A stretch of 54,453 bases of DNA from an uncultured Saprospiraceae bacterium (GCA_937139495.1 CAKZQC010000038.1:1-54453); one strand, 5' to 3'; shown: positions 1 to 7,829, counted from the first letter of the stretch. Program-made: numbers and translations. Notes: generated from the sequence alone by a model not told the origin.

Positions 1-107
1 CCTAAGACTTGCCGTGAGTTTAATCTTACTTTATAGACTCAACCCTTTCTTTGATACTTAAGGGATGACTCATGTTTACCAACTAACACAACTAGAAACG
101 TTAGTTT

Positions 108-428
108 TTATCGTTTTTTGTTTTTGTTAGCAGCAAAGATTTTTCCTCTTTTCTTGCTAGCAGTATTTTTCTTACCTTTCTTAGTTTTCTTCGATTTTTT
201 GTCAGCCTTTTTAGTTGATTTGCTGGCTGCTTTTTTAGCAGATTTCTTTTTGTCAGAAGCTTTAGAATTTTTCTTTTTGTTTTTTTTCTTCGCTTCGCCT
301 TTTTTTACGGTTTTTTTCTTTTCGGCTACTTTTTCTTTTGCTTTTTTCTTTTCCGCTTTTTTGCTTTTTGCTTTTTTTAGTTTTTCTTCGGATTGCTTGG
401 CAGTTGCCTTCTCGTCTTTCTTAGCCAT
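108..428 (-). CDS. Lysine-rich histone H1-like basic protein
   Basis: A 106-residue protein made almost only of Lys, Ala, Ser, Glu and Thr; 49 of 106 residues are lysine, arranged as KK/KKK clusters separated by Ala or Ser. This composition resembles the C-terminal tails of eukaryotic H1 and the bacterial histone H1-like proteins that bind and compact DNA or RNA without a fold. The start is set at the ATG beginning MAKKDEK; an upstream in-frame ATG (at 500) would add 24 residues of quite different, hydrophobic composition and is less likely. No signal peptide or domain is visible. Role in nucleoid organisation is inferred from composition only. It faces away from the next gene. Confidence 0.7.
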   Translation of the reverse strand: MAKKDEKATAKQSEEKLKKAKSKKAEKKKAKEKVAEKKKTVKKGEAKKKNKKKNSKASDKKKSAKKAASKSTKKADKKSKKTKKGKKNTASKKRGKIFAANKNKKR

Positions 429-620
429 AATGATTGGTTGTTTTTGTGAGTTGATGTGTTTAATAAATATAGCTCCCAAGGATATTCGATTGAATGACAA
501 TAAAAATTACTTATTTCCTATCTTCCCTTCCAATTCTTTTGATTGTTTTTTATCCATTGATAGCAATCTGTTCTCTTAATACTAATTATTAATAATAAGT
601 TTACAAAACTAAACGTTTTT

Positions 621-638
621 TATCAATTATTATTGATA
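621..638. promoter_or_regulatory. Short inverted repeat upstream of secreted TPR gene
   Basis: TATCAAT and ATTGATA (7-bp arms, 4-bp centre) end about 20 bases before the start codon at 659, inside an AT-rich divergent intergenic region (429-658). It could be an operator or simply AT-rich palindromic noise. No clear TAnnTTTG box was found next to it. Confidence 0.25.
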
Positions 639-658
639 GTTTATAAAACTACTTATTT

Positions 659-1246
659 ATGAAATATATCTTTCTGTTACTTTTTCTATCCATTAGCACC
701 TCCAACTTCGCCCAACCCAATAACGCCCTACTCCAAAAAGGCATTCGCCAATACGAAAAACAGAACTGGACAAAAGCCGAAAATTTCTTTGACAAAGCTA
801 TTGCTCAGGACGAAATGCAAGCGGTCGCTTATTGCTGGAAAGCAAAATGTTTGTTGCAATTTCAGTCCTTTGGCGAAGCCTACGATTATATGCAAATTGC
901 GTTGCAGCTAGAACCCACCAATCCCCAATGGCATCTCGAACAAGGCGACCTCAAAATGTTTGTCGGACAAAGTAGTATCAACAAAACAGCAGAATGTAAC
1001 GATTGTGGCAAAAAAATATTACCTTATCATGATGGCTCTATTATAGCCCTAGACTATTATCAGTCTGCTATTGTTGATTACAAACAAGCACAGGCATTAG
1101 CCCCCCAAAATGGAGCGATTGCTTATCAGTTGGCGGTCGCTTATCGCAATATAGGACAACAAACAGACGCTTGTAGCATGATGCAAACCGCCCAAAAATT
1201 AAATTATAAACTTGCCTTAACGCAAGTCTCAACCTTTTGCGATTAA
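659..1246 (+). CDS. Secreted TPR protein
   Basis: A 195-residue protein with a Sec signal peptide (hydrophobic residues 4-16, likely cleavage after NFAQ) followed by tetratricopeptide-like helices. The first repeats run from about residue 25 to 95 (pattern LLQKGIRQYEKQNWTKAENFFDKAI), and another pair lies near 130-180 (YYQSAIVDYKQAQALAPQN). Between them a CNDCGKK segment holds a CxxC pair, which might form a disulphide in the periplasm. TPRs are protein-interaction scaffolds; partner and role are unknown. Its stop lies 52 bases before the kmo start, so it may be cotranscribed with it, though the functions are not obviously linked. Confidence 0.75.
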   Translation: MKYIFLLLFLSISTSNFAQPNNALLQKGIRQYEKQNWTKAENFFDKAIAQDEMQAVAYCWKAKCLLQFQSFGEAYDYMQIALQLEPTNPQWHLEQGDLKMFVGQSSINKTAECNDCGKKILPYHDGSIIALDYYQSAIVDYKQAQALAPQNGAIAYQLAVAYRNIGQQTDACSMMQTAQKLNYKLALTQVSTFCD

Positions 1247-1298
1247 ATGTATTAGTATAGATATTAGACCATGCTCTTAGATAAAAAACAAAGAAAAA

Positions 1299-2666
1299 AT
1301 GAAGACGCAAGATAAACCTGTATTGATTGTAGGAGCTGGATTAGCTGGCTCCCTTATGGCTATTTATTTAGCAAAAAAAGGACTGCAAGTAGCCGTCTAT
1401 GAAAGTCGTCCAGATATGCGAACCATGACGATGAGTGCTGGTCGTTCTATCAACTTGGCACTTTCGGACAGAGGCATCAAATCGCTGCGAGAAGTAGGCG
1501 TACTCAAACAAGTACTACAAGAAGCCGTGCCAATGCCCGGTAGAATGTTGCATTCCAAAGAGGGCGTACTCAAATTTGCTCCTTACGGCAAAGACAGCTC
1601 TCAATACATCAATTCCATATCCAGAGGTGGACTCAACAAACTGCTCATAACAGCCGCCGAGTCTTACGAAAATGTTACTTTCTATTTCAATCAATCTTGT
1701 GTGGATGTGGACTTTGAATCGGTCACAATTACTACCGAACATTACCAAACCAAAGAGCGTGTAGTAGTAGCAGGAGCTACTATTATAGGTGGCGACGGTG
1801 CCAACTCTGCCGTACGTCAAGCCATGCTAAACAATTTGGAAGGCTATTCTGACCGTGTCGATTGGTTGGAACATGGCTACAAGGAATTGAATATTCCTGC
1901 TACCAAAGACGGTGGTTTTGCTATTGAAAAAAATGCGTTGCACATTTGGCCCAGAGGCGAATATATGTTGATTGCCTTGCCGAATGCCGATGGTAGTTTT
2001 ACCTGCACTTTATTTTTTCCGAATCAAGGCAATATTAGTTTTGAAAGCTTAGATACACCCGAAAAAATAAAAGCATTCTTTGAAGAAGAATTTGCTGATG
2101 CGGTTCCAAATCTGCCACATTTGCTCGAAGAGTTTGCCAATAATCCTGTTGGGAAGCTAGGTACTTTGCATTGCAATAATTGGATTTATGAAGACAAAGC
2201 GGTCTTGATTGGTGATGCGGCACACGCTATTGTGCCGTTTTATGGTCAAGGAATGAACGCCTCTTTTGAAGATTGTAGTGCTTTGAGTGCATGTATTGAT
2301 GCGTCGATGGAGCAACAAGGAACACCAGACTGGAAGTCCATTTATGCCCAATATTTTGAGCATCGCAAAGCGAATGGTGATGCTATTGGCGACTTGGCAG
2401 TCGAAAACTTTTACGAAATGCGTGACCACGTTGCCAATCCTGTTTTCAGACGTAAAAGAGAGCTAGAACACACGCTCGAAAATGATTATGACGACTATCA
2501 TTCCAAATATTCATTAGTGACATTCAAGCCCGACGTATCCTACAAAGTAGCTAGTGAATTGGGCAACAAACAGGACAAACTATTGATGAAATTATGCCAA
2601 GACATTGACGATGTCAAAAAATTGGATATTAATACCGTTTACAAGCAATTGAAAGCATTGCGATAA
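1299..2666 (+). CDS. kmo: Kynurenine 3-monooxygenase
   Basis: A 455-residue flavoprotein hydroxylase converting L-kynurenine to 3-hydroxykynurenine with NADPH and O2, a step of tryptophan degradation and of NAD synthesis from tryptophan. The N-terminal FAD dinucleotide fold shows GAGLAG at residues 12-17; the GG/DG motif of class A monooxygenases is GGDGANSAVR around 164-173; the second FAD-contact motif is IGDAAHAIVPFYGQG at about 304-318, typical of KMO. Length matches bacterial KMO. Start is the only well-placed ATG. No other kynurenine-pathway gene (kynureninase, 3-hydroxyanthranilate dioxygenase) lies in this window, so the pathway is probably dispersed. Confidence 0.93.
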   Translation: MKTQDKPVLIVGAGLAGSLMAIYLAKKGLQVAVYESRPDMRTMTMSAGRSINLALSDRGIKSLREVGVLKQVLQEAVPMPGRMLHSKEGVLKFAPYGKDSSQYINSISRGGLNKLLITAAESYENVTFYFNQSCVDVDFESVTITTEHYQTKERVVVAGATIIGGDGANSAVRQAMLNNLEGYSDRVDWLEHGYKELNIPATKDGGFAIEKNALHIWPRGEYMLIALPNADGSFTCTLFFPNQGNISFESLDTPEKIKAFFEEEFADAVPNLPHLLEEFANNPVGKLGTLHCNNWIYEDKAVLIGDAAHAIVPFYGQGMNASFEDCSALSACIDASMEQQGTPDWKSIYAQYFEHRKANGDAIGDLAVENFYEMRDHVANPVFRRKRELEHTLENDYDDYHSKYSLVTFKPDVSYKVASELGNKQDKLLMKLCQDIDDVKKLDINTVYKQLKALR

Positions 2667-2875
2667 TGTTATAAATAAGAAGTTAGGCGGTTAAAAATCA
2701 TCAAATAAGTGCAAAAAATAAGGTTATTTCTATTCATTTTATCAATTATTTGATTAGATGATAGTATATTGCGGAACAAAAGTAAGGTTTTTGTTGTCCT
2801 TACGGATAGAAACACCCTCTATAATCTTAGAACCTGCCTTAGTAGATATTAACCGACTAACTTCAATATTTGTCC

Positions 2876-3715
2876 ATGAATAGCATCGTCACTCAACGAT
2901 TTATCAGTTGTCACAATGAACTGAAAAAGAATAAAACAATTCGCTCTTCTCGTCAATTTGCGTTGTCGCTCGACTACCTACCACAGAGCTTGAGCGAGAT
3001 ACTCAAAAATAGACGCGATGCAACAATCGAATTGTTGCGCAAAGTGGTCGAAGTCTATAAGGTCAGTCCTGTTTATCTATTTACGGGCGAAGGGCCCAAG
3101 TTCATGAAAGAAGAAGGGGCGGGCGATTTCAAAGTATTGACTATCGTGACAGACCCACAAAACGACGAACGTATTGTACATGTTCCGATTCCTGCACAAG
3201 CAGGATATGCCAGCGACTTGAGCGATCCTACGTTTATACAAGAACTACCCTCCTACTCGCTGCCCGACTACAAATACAAAGTAGGCACACACCGTTCTTT
3301 TGATGTGGCAGGCGATAGCATGGAGCCAACCTTGTTTGAGGGCGACAAGGTGATTTGCAGTTATCTGGAGCCGACTCTTTGGCACAATTCTATCAAAGAT
3401 AACTACGTTTATGTGGTCGTCACACAAGGCGATGTACTGGTCAAAAGATTGCAAAACAAAATTTCTGAAAGTAAATCTCTTCTTCTTATTTCGGACAACA
3501 ACTATTACGAACCTTACCCAATAAAACTCAATGAAATAAAAGAGATTTGGTATGTTCGTGCCAAAATTAGTCCTTTTTTGCCCTCGCCCCAGAACATCAA
3601 AAATGTACTGCGAGATGAAATCCGAGAGCTACGCCACGCACTAATCAATCAATCTTCGATGGTCGAAAACCTCTACAAAACAATTGAAGAATTGGTCAAC
3701 CAAAATAGAAAATAA
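2876..3715 (+). CDS. S24/LexA-family transcriptional repressor
   Basis: A 279-residue regulator with an N-terminal helix-turn-helix-like region (about residues 20-70, ending in SPVYLFTGEG, the usual end of Xre/CI-type HTH domains) and a C-terminal peptidase S24 domain. The Ser-Lys dyad is visible: Ser148 in GDSMEPT and Lys190 in GDVLVKRLQ. An Ala109-Gly110 bond in IPAQAGYAS is a plausible self-cleavage site. Residues 235-279 add a C-terminal helix not present in LexA. A TTG two codons upstream (2870) could start the frame, but the ATG is preferred. No prophage genes surround it, so it is probably a chromosomal stress regulator; targets unknown. Confidence 0.85.
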   Translation: MNSIVTQRFISCHNELKKNKTIRSSRQFALSLDYLPQSLSEILKNRRDATIELLRKVVEVYKVSPVYLFTGEGPKFMKEEGAGDFKVLTIVTDPQNDERIVHVPIPAQAGYASDLSDPTFIQELPSYSLPDYKYKVGTHRSFDVAGDSMEPTLFEGDKVICSYLEPTLWHNSIKDNYVYVVVTQGDVLVKRLQNKISESKSLLLISDNNYYEPYPIKLNEIKEIWYVRAKISPFLPSPQNIKNVLRDEIRELRHALINQSSMVENLYKTIEELVNQNRK

Positions 3716-3742
3716 TAAATTTATTTTAGACAAAACAAAAAA

Positions 3743-3777
3743 ACAGGTCAATTACCTACGGTAGGTAATTGACCTGT
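3743..3777. terminator. Perfect hairpin, probable terminator
   Basis: Two 17-bp arms (3743-3759 and 3761-3777) are exact reverse complements around one base. An A-rich run precedes it on the plus strand, so on the minus strand it is followed by a T-run, as in an intrinsic terminator for leftward transcripts. It also lies 28 bases after the S24 repressor stop and could act in both directions. Confidence 0.65.
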
Positions 3778-3810
3778 AACGCTATATCAGGACGTGACAT
3801 AATTTATTCC

Positions 3811-3932
3811 TGAGTACAGGACAAAAAACTATTCTTAACGAGGTACTAAGCACTTTGAAAGTGCTTAGTACCTTATTTGAAGGCTAAACAATACCTTTGG
3901 AATAAGTATTTTTAACTTTTGTCCTATACTCA
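3811..3932. mobile_element. MITE-like element, TGAG...CTCA family, copy 1
   Basis: A 122-bp non-coding element with inverted ends: TGAGTACAGGACAAAA at the left, and its near complement ending ACTCA at the right. The interior carries a perfect 16-bp hairpin (AGGTACTAAGCACTTT and its complement). A second, shorter copy lies at 5438-5543 with the same ends and the same sequence on both sides of a shortened hairpin. It ends 11 bases from the stop of the small TPR gene. No transposase is encoded, so any movement would need one supplied from elsewhere. Confidence 0.7.
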
Positions 3933-3943
3933 ATAATCATTCT

Positions 3944-4276
3944 CTATTCAAAATCATCATCATCGCCCAACTCCATTTTAGCTCCTGCCAATTCGGAAAG
4001 GCTATGTTGGTCGCCTGCTGCCTTCGCCACTTCCATACCACGTTTGTAGGTACTAAAAGCCGCCGCATCTTTGCCCAATTTTTCGTACAATTTGCCCAAG
4101 TGATAATACGTCCCCACATAATCAGGGCTATTGGTTTCTATTTGTATATAATAATCTAATGCCTGCTGTAATTGCTCCCCTTTTTCGTGTTCTTTGGCTA
4201 TAGCAAACAAAATAAAAGGTTCTTGTGGCGAATTTTCCAAAAATCCCATCAATTGATTTAGTCGTGCAGTATTCAT
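3944..4276 (-). CDS. Small TPR-repeat protein
   Basis: A 110-residue protein without signal peptide, so probably cytoplasmic. Residues 15-85 form about two and a half tetratricopeptide units: FILFAIAKEHEKGEQ..ALDYYIQIE, then YVGTYYHLGKLYEKLGKDAAAFSTYKRGMEVAK. The C-terminus is very acidic (GDDDDFE). Similar short TPR proteins are common and uncharacterised in Bacteroidota. It is transcribed alone, with the MITE-like element immediately downstream. A TATCTTTG box (minus strand, 4372-4379) lies about 95 bases upstream but has no matching -33 TTG. Confidence 0.75.
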   Translation of the reverse strand: MNTARLNQLMGFLENSPQEPFILFAIAKEHEKGEQLQQALDYYIQIETNSPDYVGTYYHLGKLYEKLGKDAAAFSTYKRGMEVAKAAGDQHSLSELAGAKMELGDDDDFE

Positions 4277-4533
4277 TTTTGTAGTTTAGGTACTGGTGTA
4301 GCAATGCAACTTCTTTCGTTGTTCAGTAACAACCAAATTGCGGTACTTTTAGTTTTATTTTATACTTTAGCCAAAGATAGGAACTTTTTTCTAAAAAAAA
4401 TAATCAGCCAGAACTCTTTAAAAATCAGATTATTACAAATTAATTTTATTAAAAAATAGCTACTAAATATTTTTTGGCACATTTTTTCTCTTATACTAGA
4501 CATTGAAACATCACTTGACAAAATAAGCTACTT

Positions 4534-5145
4534 ATGAAAACCATTACACTACTCTTATTACTTTTTGTCGCAACTGCCGTACAAGCACAAACGACCCAAG
4601 ACAAAATAGATAAAATGCACGGCACCAACAATTCAGTATTCGATGATAGTCGTGCAGAAATAGAGCGTATGCGTCAAGAAATGGAACAACGCAAATTGGA
4701 AATGGAGCAACGTCAGGCAGAGATGCGTCGTCAAATGGAAATTCAACGCCAAGAAATGGAGAACCAAATGAACGCTAACAACAACTCTAATTATTACGCT
4801 AATAATAACACCAACAACGGCACCACTAATAACAACTACACAACACCGCCCACACCAACCCCGACCAAAACTACCACTCGCTCACAAAGCAGCATCGACA
4901 GAAAAAATAAAGCCGAACGTGATGCCTACAACAAAAGACAAGCCGTAGCAGCTCAAGCACGTCTAGATTTGGAAGCTAGCCAACAAGCAAGAGCTTTGGA
5001 GGCTGCCGAAAAAGAAAAAGCTGCCGCTGCTGCACTAGCCGCTGGCAATACCAATACAGGCTCCAACTGGATATATGGTTTAGTGATTCTTGGAATAATA
5101 GTCGGCACTTCGTTTATGATGCACCGCATGACCAAAAATGATTAA
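4534..5145 (+). CDS. Exported coiled-coil protein with C-terminal membrane anchor
   Basis: A 203-residue protein of unknown function. It has a signal peptide (residues 1-18, cleavage likely after AVQA), then a Met/Gln/Glu-rich coiled coil with heptad-like ERMRQEMEQRKLEMEQRQ repeats (about 40-78), an Asn/Thr/Pro low-complexity linker (79-112), a second Ala/Glu/Lys-rich helix (about 120-168), and one transmembrane segment near 178-197 (WIYGLVILGIIVGTSF) with a short basic cytoplasmic tail. The layout suggests a periplasmic rod held in the inner membrane. No enzyme motif is visible. Confidence 0.7.
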   Translation: MKTITLLLLLFVATAVQAQTTQDKIDKMHGTNNSVFDDSRAEIERMRQEMEQRKLEMEQRQAEMRRQMEIQRQEMENQMNANNNSNYYANNNTNNGTTNNNYTTPPTPTPTKTTTRSQSSIDRKNKAERDAYNKRQAVAAQARLDLEASQQARALEAAEKEKAAAAALAAGNTNTGSNWIYGLVILGIIVGTSFMMHRMTKND

Positions 5146-5205
5146 GTATAGATATAAAATCGTACATTTTTTAGAAAAGAAGTTGTCTTAAAAGTTAGCG
5201 TTGCG

Positions 5206-5263
5206 TTTAATAAGACCACTTTGCTGTTAGATACTAGAAGTTAGACTTCCGACAATAGCTTTC
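5206..5263 (+). repeat. Dispersed repeat family 2, copy A
   Basis: The core beginning TTTAATAAGACC and ending ACAATAGCTTT matches the reverse complement of 27823-27879 at 54 of 57 positions. It contains a small hairpin (GAAGT-TAG-ACTTC). Both copies are intergenic. This is probably a short non-autonomous element or a remnant of one; ends and target duplication could not be defined from two copies. Confidence 0.65.
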
Positions 5264-5371
5264 TTAATGTTTGTTTCCAAGAAGGAATTAAACTTAAAGT
5301 GATTTTTAGCCCTCAGACAAAAAGTGTACAATTTTATAAGTATAGAAATAATTTAAGTAATTAAGCCCAAA

Positions 5372-5408
5372 ATGCTGTTCTCTTCGCTGGAGAATGGCAT
5401 TTTTTTTT
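5372..5408 (+). terminator. Intrinsic terminator
   Basis: An 11-bp stem (5372-5382 with 5390-5400, two G-U pairs) and 7-base loop are followed by eight T residues. It lies 226 bases after the coiled-coil gene stop, which leaves a long 3' leader or a possible small RNA ending here. Confidence 0.7.
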
Positions 5409-5437
5409 GTAGCACTCTTCTAAAATAATCTGAAACC

Positions 5438-5543
5438 TGAGTACAGGACAAAAAACTATTCTTAACGAGGTGCTTAGCACCTTATTTGAAGGCTAAACAA
5501 TACCTTTGGGATAAGTGTGTTTTTAACTTTTGTCCTGTGCTCA
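5438..5543. mobile_element. MITE-like element, TGAG...CTCA family, copy 2
   Basis: A 106-bp copy with ends TGAGTACAGGACAAAA and TTTTGTCCTGTGCTCA, colinear with copy 1 except that the central hairpin is reduced to 7-bp arms (AGGTGCT/AGCACCT). It is flanked by an imperfect 10-bp direct repeat, AATCTGAAAC (5427-5436) and AATCTAAAAC (5544-5553), which may be a decayed target-site duplication. It ends 11 bases from the stop of the hydrolase gene. Confidence 0.7.
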
Positions 5544-5553
5544 AATCTAAAAC

Positions 5554-6378
5554 TTAATTCACATTATTTTTGATAATGGCTTGCAATTCTTCTGACCAAA
5601 GAATGCTATAATGCCCCAAATCTTGAAGCTCAATCAATCTTCCCCGACCAAATGCCTGTTTTATTTTTCTGGAATTTTCGATAGGCAACACTCGATCACT
5701 TTCCGAATGCACCAACGTAACATCTTGCACTTGATGCAAGTTAGCACAATACGTCCCCATATTCAGTTCGTCAATAGATTGCTTCGTTTCGCCTTCTATT
5801 CGTGCAATCAACCGATTGACAATTTTGTCCGAAACGCCCAATATTTCTGCTACATATTGTACGCGTTTTCGGAAAGTATAAGGCGAGGTAATCATAACCC
5901 AATGCTCAATTGGCAACACATTATTTTCGGACAATGCAACTGCTGTCGTTACACTCCCGAAAGAGTGACTAATCACTAATTTTGGTTCGTACTGCTCGAC
6001 TGCCAACGCCATAAATTCGCCAAACTGAAACATACTAGTTGTCCCCTTCGAGCTTTTGCCATGGGCAGGAGCATCATAGGCAATAATATGATATTGCTTC
6101 TGGAGCAAGGTATCAATCAAAGCAGCAAAATTACCCGCTTGACCTTCCCAACCGTGTATCAACAACGCTTTTTTGCTATTGCCAGTCCCCCATTCATATT
6201 TTTGCAATTCAAAACCATCAAACTGCGTACGACTCTTAGTGGCAGTCGCCAACACTTCTTCTTCCGAAGCTCTTAATTTGTGAACCGTAGGATTCGACAA
6301 GAAATAATACATTTTATCGACTGCAACAGCTGGTGCCACCCATTGTAATACTTTAAGCATTAGTTTGACCCCTTTCAT
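5554..6378 (-). CDS. Alpha/beta-fold hydrolase
   Basis: A 274-residue alpha/beta hydrolase. The oxyanion-hole loop is LLIHGWEGQAGN (73-83), the nucleophile elbow is SHSFG with Ser139, the acid is probably Asp228 (HSESDRVLP), and the catalytic His is His256 (LGHYSIL); all three triad members are present. No signal peptide in the strict sense, but residues 5-27 are hydrophobic and could associate with the membrane. Substrate unknown; esterase or lipase-like activity is inferred. It is divergent from an HxlR regulator 109 bases away, with a consensus promoter and a palindrome in front of it, so it is probably the target of that regulator. Confidence 0.85.
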   Translation of the reverse strand: MKGVKLMLKVLQWVAPAVAVDKMYYFLSNPTVHKLRASEEEVLATATKSRTQFDGFELQKYEWGTGNSKKALLIHGWEGQAGNFAALIDTLLQKQYHIIAYDAPAHGKSSKGTTSMFQFGEFMALAVEQYEPKLVISHSFGSVTTAVALSENNVLPIEHWVMITSPYTFRKRVQYVAEILGVSDKIVNRLIARIEGETKQSIDELNMGTYCANLHQVQDVTLVHSESDRVLPIENSRKIKQAFGRGRLIELQDLGHYSILWSEELQAIIKNNVN

Positions 6379-6387
6379 AATTTAGAA

Positions 6388-6403
6388 TTTTATGTACATA
6401 AAA
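6388..6403. promoter_or_regulatory. Perfect 16-bp palindrome, candidate HxlR operator
   Basis: TTTTATGTACATAAAA is a perfect palindrome in the leader of the hydrolase gene, about 10 bases before its start codon and downstream of its promoter. The divergent neighbour encodes an HxlR-type dimeric repressor, which makes this the best operator candidate. Binding is inferred. Confidence 0.5.
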
Positions 6404-6428
6404 ACAACCTAAGTTTTATTTTAGAACT

Positions 6429-6459
6429 CAAAGATATATTTTCTTAGTTCTATTTCCAA
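6429..6459 (-). promoter_or_regulatory. Bacteroidota-type promoter of the hydrolase gene
   Basis: On the minus strand TTG (6459-6457) is followed after 20 bases by TATCTTTG (6436-6429), matching the phylum consensus TTG-N(17-23)-TAnnTTTG. Transcription would start near 6423, leaving a 45-base leader that contains the 6388-6403 palindrome. TAGAACT/AGTTCTA arms (6422-6428 and 6446-6452) flank the -7 box. Confidence 0.55.
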
Positions 6460-6487
6460 ACTTAGCCTATTTTTTTTATATTGAGGT

Positions 6488-6964
6488 ATGAAAAAACAAA
6501 CAGCACTTCCGCTCGACCGTGACTACTGTCCTCTACTCAAAGCTGCATCTATCTTAGGCGACAGATGGGCATTGATGATTATTAGAGAATCATTCTTTGG
6601 CTATCGTCGATTCGACGACTTCAAGCAAAATCTACATATTTCCAAGTCTGTACTGAGCAATAAGCTCAAATTGCTCGTAGAGCATGATATTTTTGCCAAG
6701 ATACCCTACCAAACAGATAAGCAACGAGAGCGTTTTGAGTATCAACTGACACCCAAAGGGCAAGATTTGTACAAAGTACTGATTGGACTAATCGAATGGG
6801 GCAATGACCACCTAGTGCCTGCTGGTCAAAAGACGGTCGCTATTCTTTCGGCTCACAACAAAAAGCCACTCCACACACGGCTACAAGATGCCACAGGACA
6901 ACTACACGAGCTGGCAGATATCCGATTGGCAATTCATCGAAAGGAAGAAAAAGAGAAGGATTAG
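6488..6964 (+). CDS. HxlR-family winged-helix regulator
   Basis: A 158-residue protein whose first ~110 residues are a typical HxlR (MarR-like winged helix) domain: Cys14-Pro in DRDYCPLLKAASILGDRW, then IIRESFFGYRRFDDFKQNL, the recognition-helix part ISKSVLSNKLKLLVEH, and the wing with RFEYQLTPKGQDL. The N-terminal Cys is a redox-sensing position in several family members. The C-terminus (about 120-158) is a charged extension. It is divergently transcribed from the hydrolase gene and probably controls it and itself through the intergenic palindrome. Confidence 0.88.
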   Translation: MKKQTALPLDRDYCPLLKAASILGDRWALMIIRESFFGYRRFDDFKQNLHISKSVLSNKLKLLVEHDIFAKIPYQTDKQRERFEYQLTPKGQDLYKVLIGLIEWGNDHLVPAGQKTVAILSAHNKKPLHTRLQDATGQLHELADIRLAIHRKEEKEKD

Positions 6965-7013
6965 TTGACCAATTCGCTATTGGCTAACCTTAATTAGCTC
7001 TAACAAAACTTCC

Positions 7014-7268
7014 ATGATGACCTTCATCTTCTTTTTATTATTGGTAGCCATACTGATTTGGATACTATCCCGAGCCCGTGGTGGTCGTACCAATATTTTT
7101 TTGCGGTGCAAGTATTGCAAAGCAATGGGAAGCCTCCAAAAAACAAAATCGCCCAACGAAACAAAGTCAACAGACCATGAATTATTGGACGATTTGGCTA
7201 CAGACGAATCCGTAGATAATTATTATCATTATACTTGCATACAGTGTGGCAATAGCTCTAAAATTTGA
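7014..7268 (+). CDS. Small membrane-anchored zinc-ribbon protein
   Basis: An 84-residue protein with one N-terminal transmembrane segment (residues 3-18, mostly Phe/Leu/Ile) followed by a basic stretch (RARGGR), which predicts a cytoplasmic C-terminal domain. CKYC near 34-37 and CIQC near 75-78 could bind one zinc ion as a zinc ribbon. The middle is acidic (about 55-68). Function unknown. A second in-frame ATG one codon later is an equally possible start. It ends 3 bases from the stop of the convergent oxygenase gene. Confidence 0.65.
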   Translation: MMTFIFFLLLVAILIWILSRARGGRTNIFLRCKYCKAMGSLQKTKSPNETKSTDHELLDDLATDESVDNYYHYTCIQCGNSSKI

Positions 7269-7271
7269 TTG

Positions 7272-7829
7272 CTAATCGGTTTCTTTTCGTCGGTACATAA
7301 TATCGGTACGCAATACATACTTGACACCCTTTTTGATGGGAAGCCCAGCGTGTACAATCGCATGTCTGAACAAAATAGCAGCACCTTTTTTTGGTACTAC
7401 TGCAAAGTCTTCGAACTGAGTTTCACCTCCTTCTATCTCTTCATTCAGGTAAATAATGAGGGTATAAGCACTCCATTCCTTGATACTTTTGATATAACTG
7501 CCGTCTCGATGTGTCCGAAATTGTTGCCCAGCCGTATATTTATAAAATCGAAAACGTTCGTTTACCCCATAGGCTACTCCATGCTCCGTTTCTGGAATTA
7601 CAAAAGGTCTAATTTTTTGCCATACTTCTAAAGCCAATGCCTCGCTATCATGAATGACTCTGGTGTTGTTTCTAATAGCAGTATTGACAACTTGCTTTCT
7701 AAAACCCATATCTATTTTAGCCAAAGCATAGCCTTGTTGCTCACTGAAGGCAATCCATTCATTACATTCTTCTTCAGAAAAAAAGTCTTCAATACAAAAA
7801 ATATCGGTTCCTAATCGATGAGCTTTCAT
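7272..7829 (-). CDS. 2-oxoglutarate/Fe(II) dioxygenase, prolyl 4-hydroxylase type
   Basis: A 185-residue enzyme of the P4H-like 2-oxoglutarate dioxygenase superfamily. Iron ligands are His107 and Asp109 (RTHRDGSY) and His160 (IVHAG); Arg174 in YVLRTDIMY is placed to bind the 2-oxoglutarate carboxylate. The core around YTLIIYLNEEIEGGETQF is the family's double-stranded beta-helix signature. Substrate (a protein proline/lysine side chain or a small molecule) cannot be told. It lies 15 bases downstream of the terC-like gene on the same strand and is probably cotranscribed. Confidence 0.87.
   Translation of the reverse strand: MKAHRLGTDIFCIEDFFSEEECNEWIAFSEQQGYALAKIDMGFRKQVVNTAIRNNTRVIHDSEALALEVWQKIRPFVIPETEHGVAYGVNERFRFYKYTAGQQFRTHRDGSYIKSIKEWSAYTLIIYLNEEIEGGETQFEDFAVVPKKGAAILFRHAIVHAGLPIKKGVKYVLRTDIMYRRKETD

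Larger units (their letters stand above)
5146..5553. other. 408-bp intergenic region between convergent genes
   Basis: This gene-free stretch holds three things described separately: one copy of a dispersed repeat (5206-5263), an intrinsic-terminator hairpin (5372-5408) and copy 2 of the TGAG...CTCA MITE-like element (5438-5543). No open frame with coding character was seen. Confidence 0.7.

Noticed and set aside
118..579. Plus-strand open frame of 153 codons, very Phe-rich
   Set aside because: It is the complement of Lys codons (AAA/AAG) in the basic protein on the minus strand; runs of Phe with no protein-like pattern.
7269..7631. Plus-strand open frame opposite the 2OG oxygenase
   Set aside because: Antisense shadow of a gene with clear catalytic motifs.
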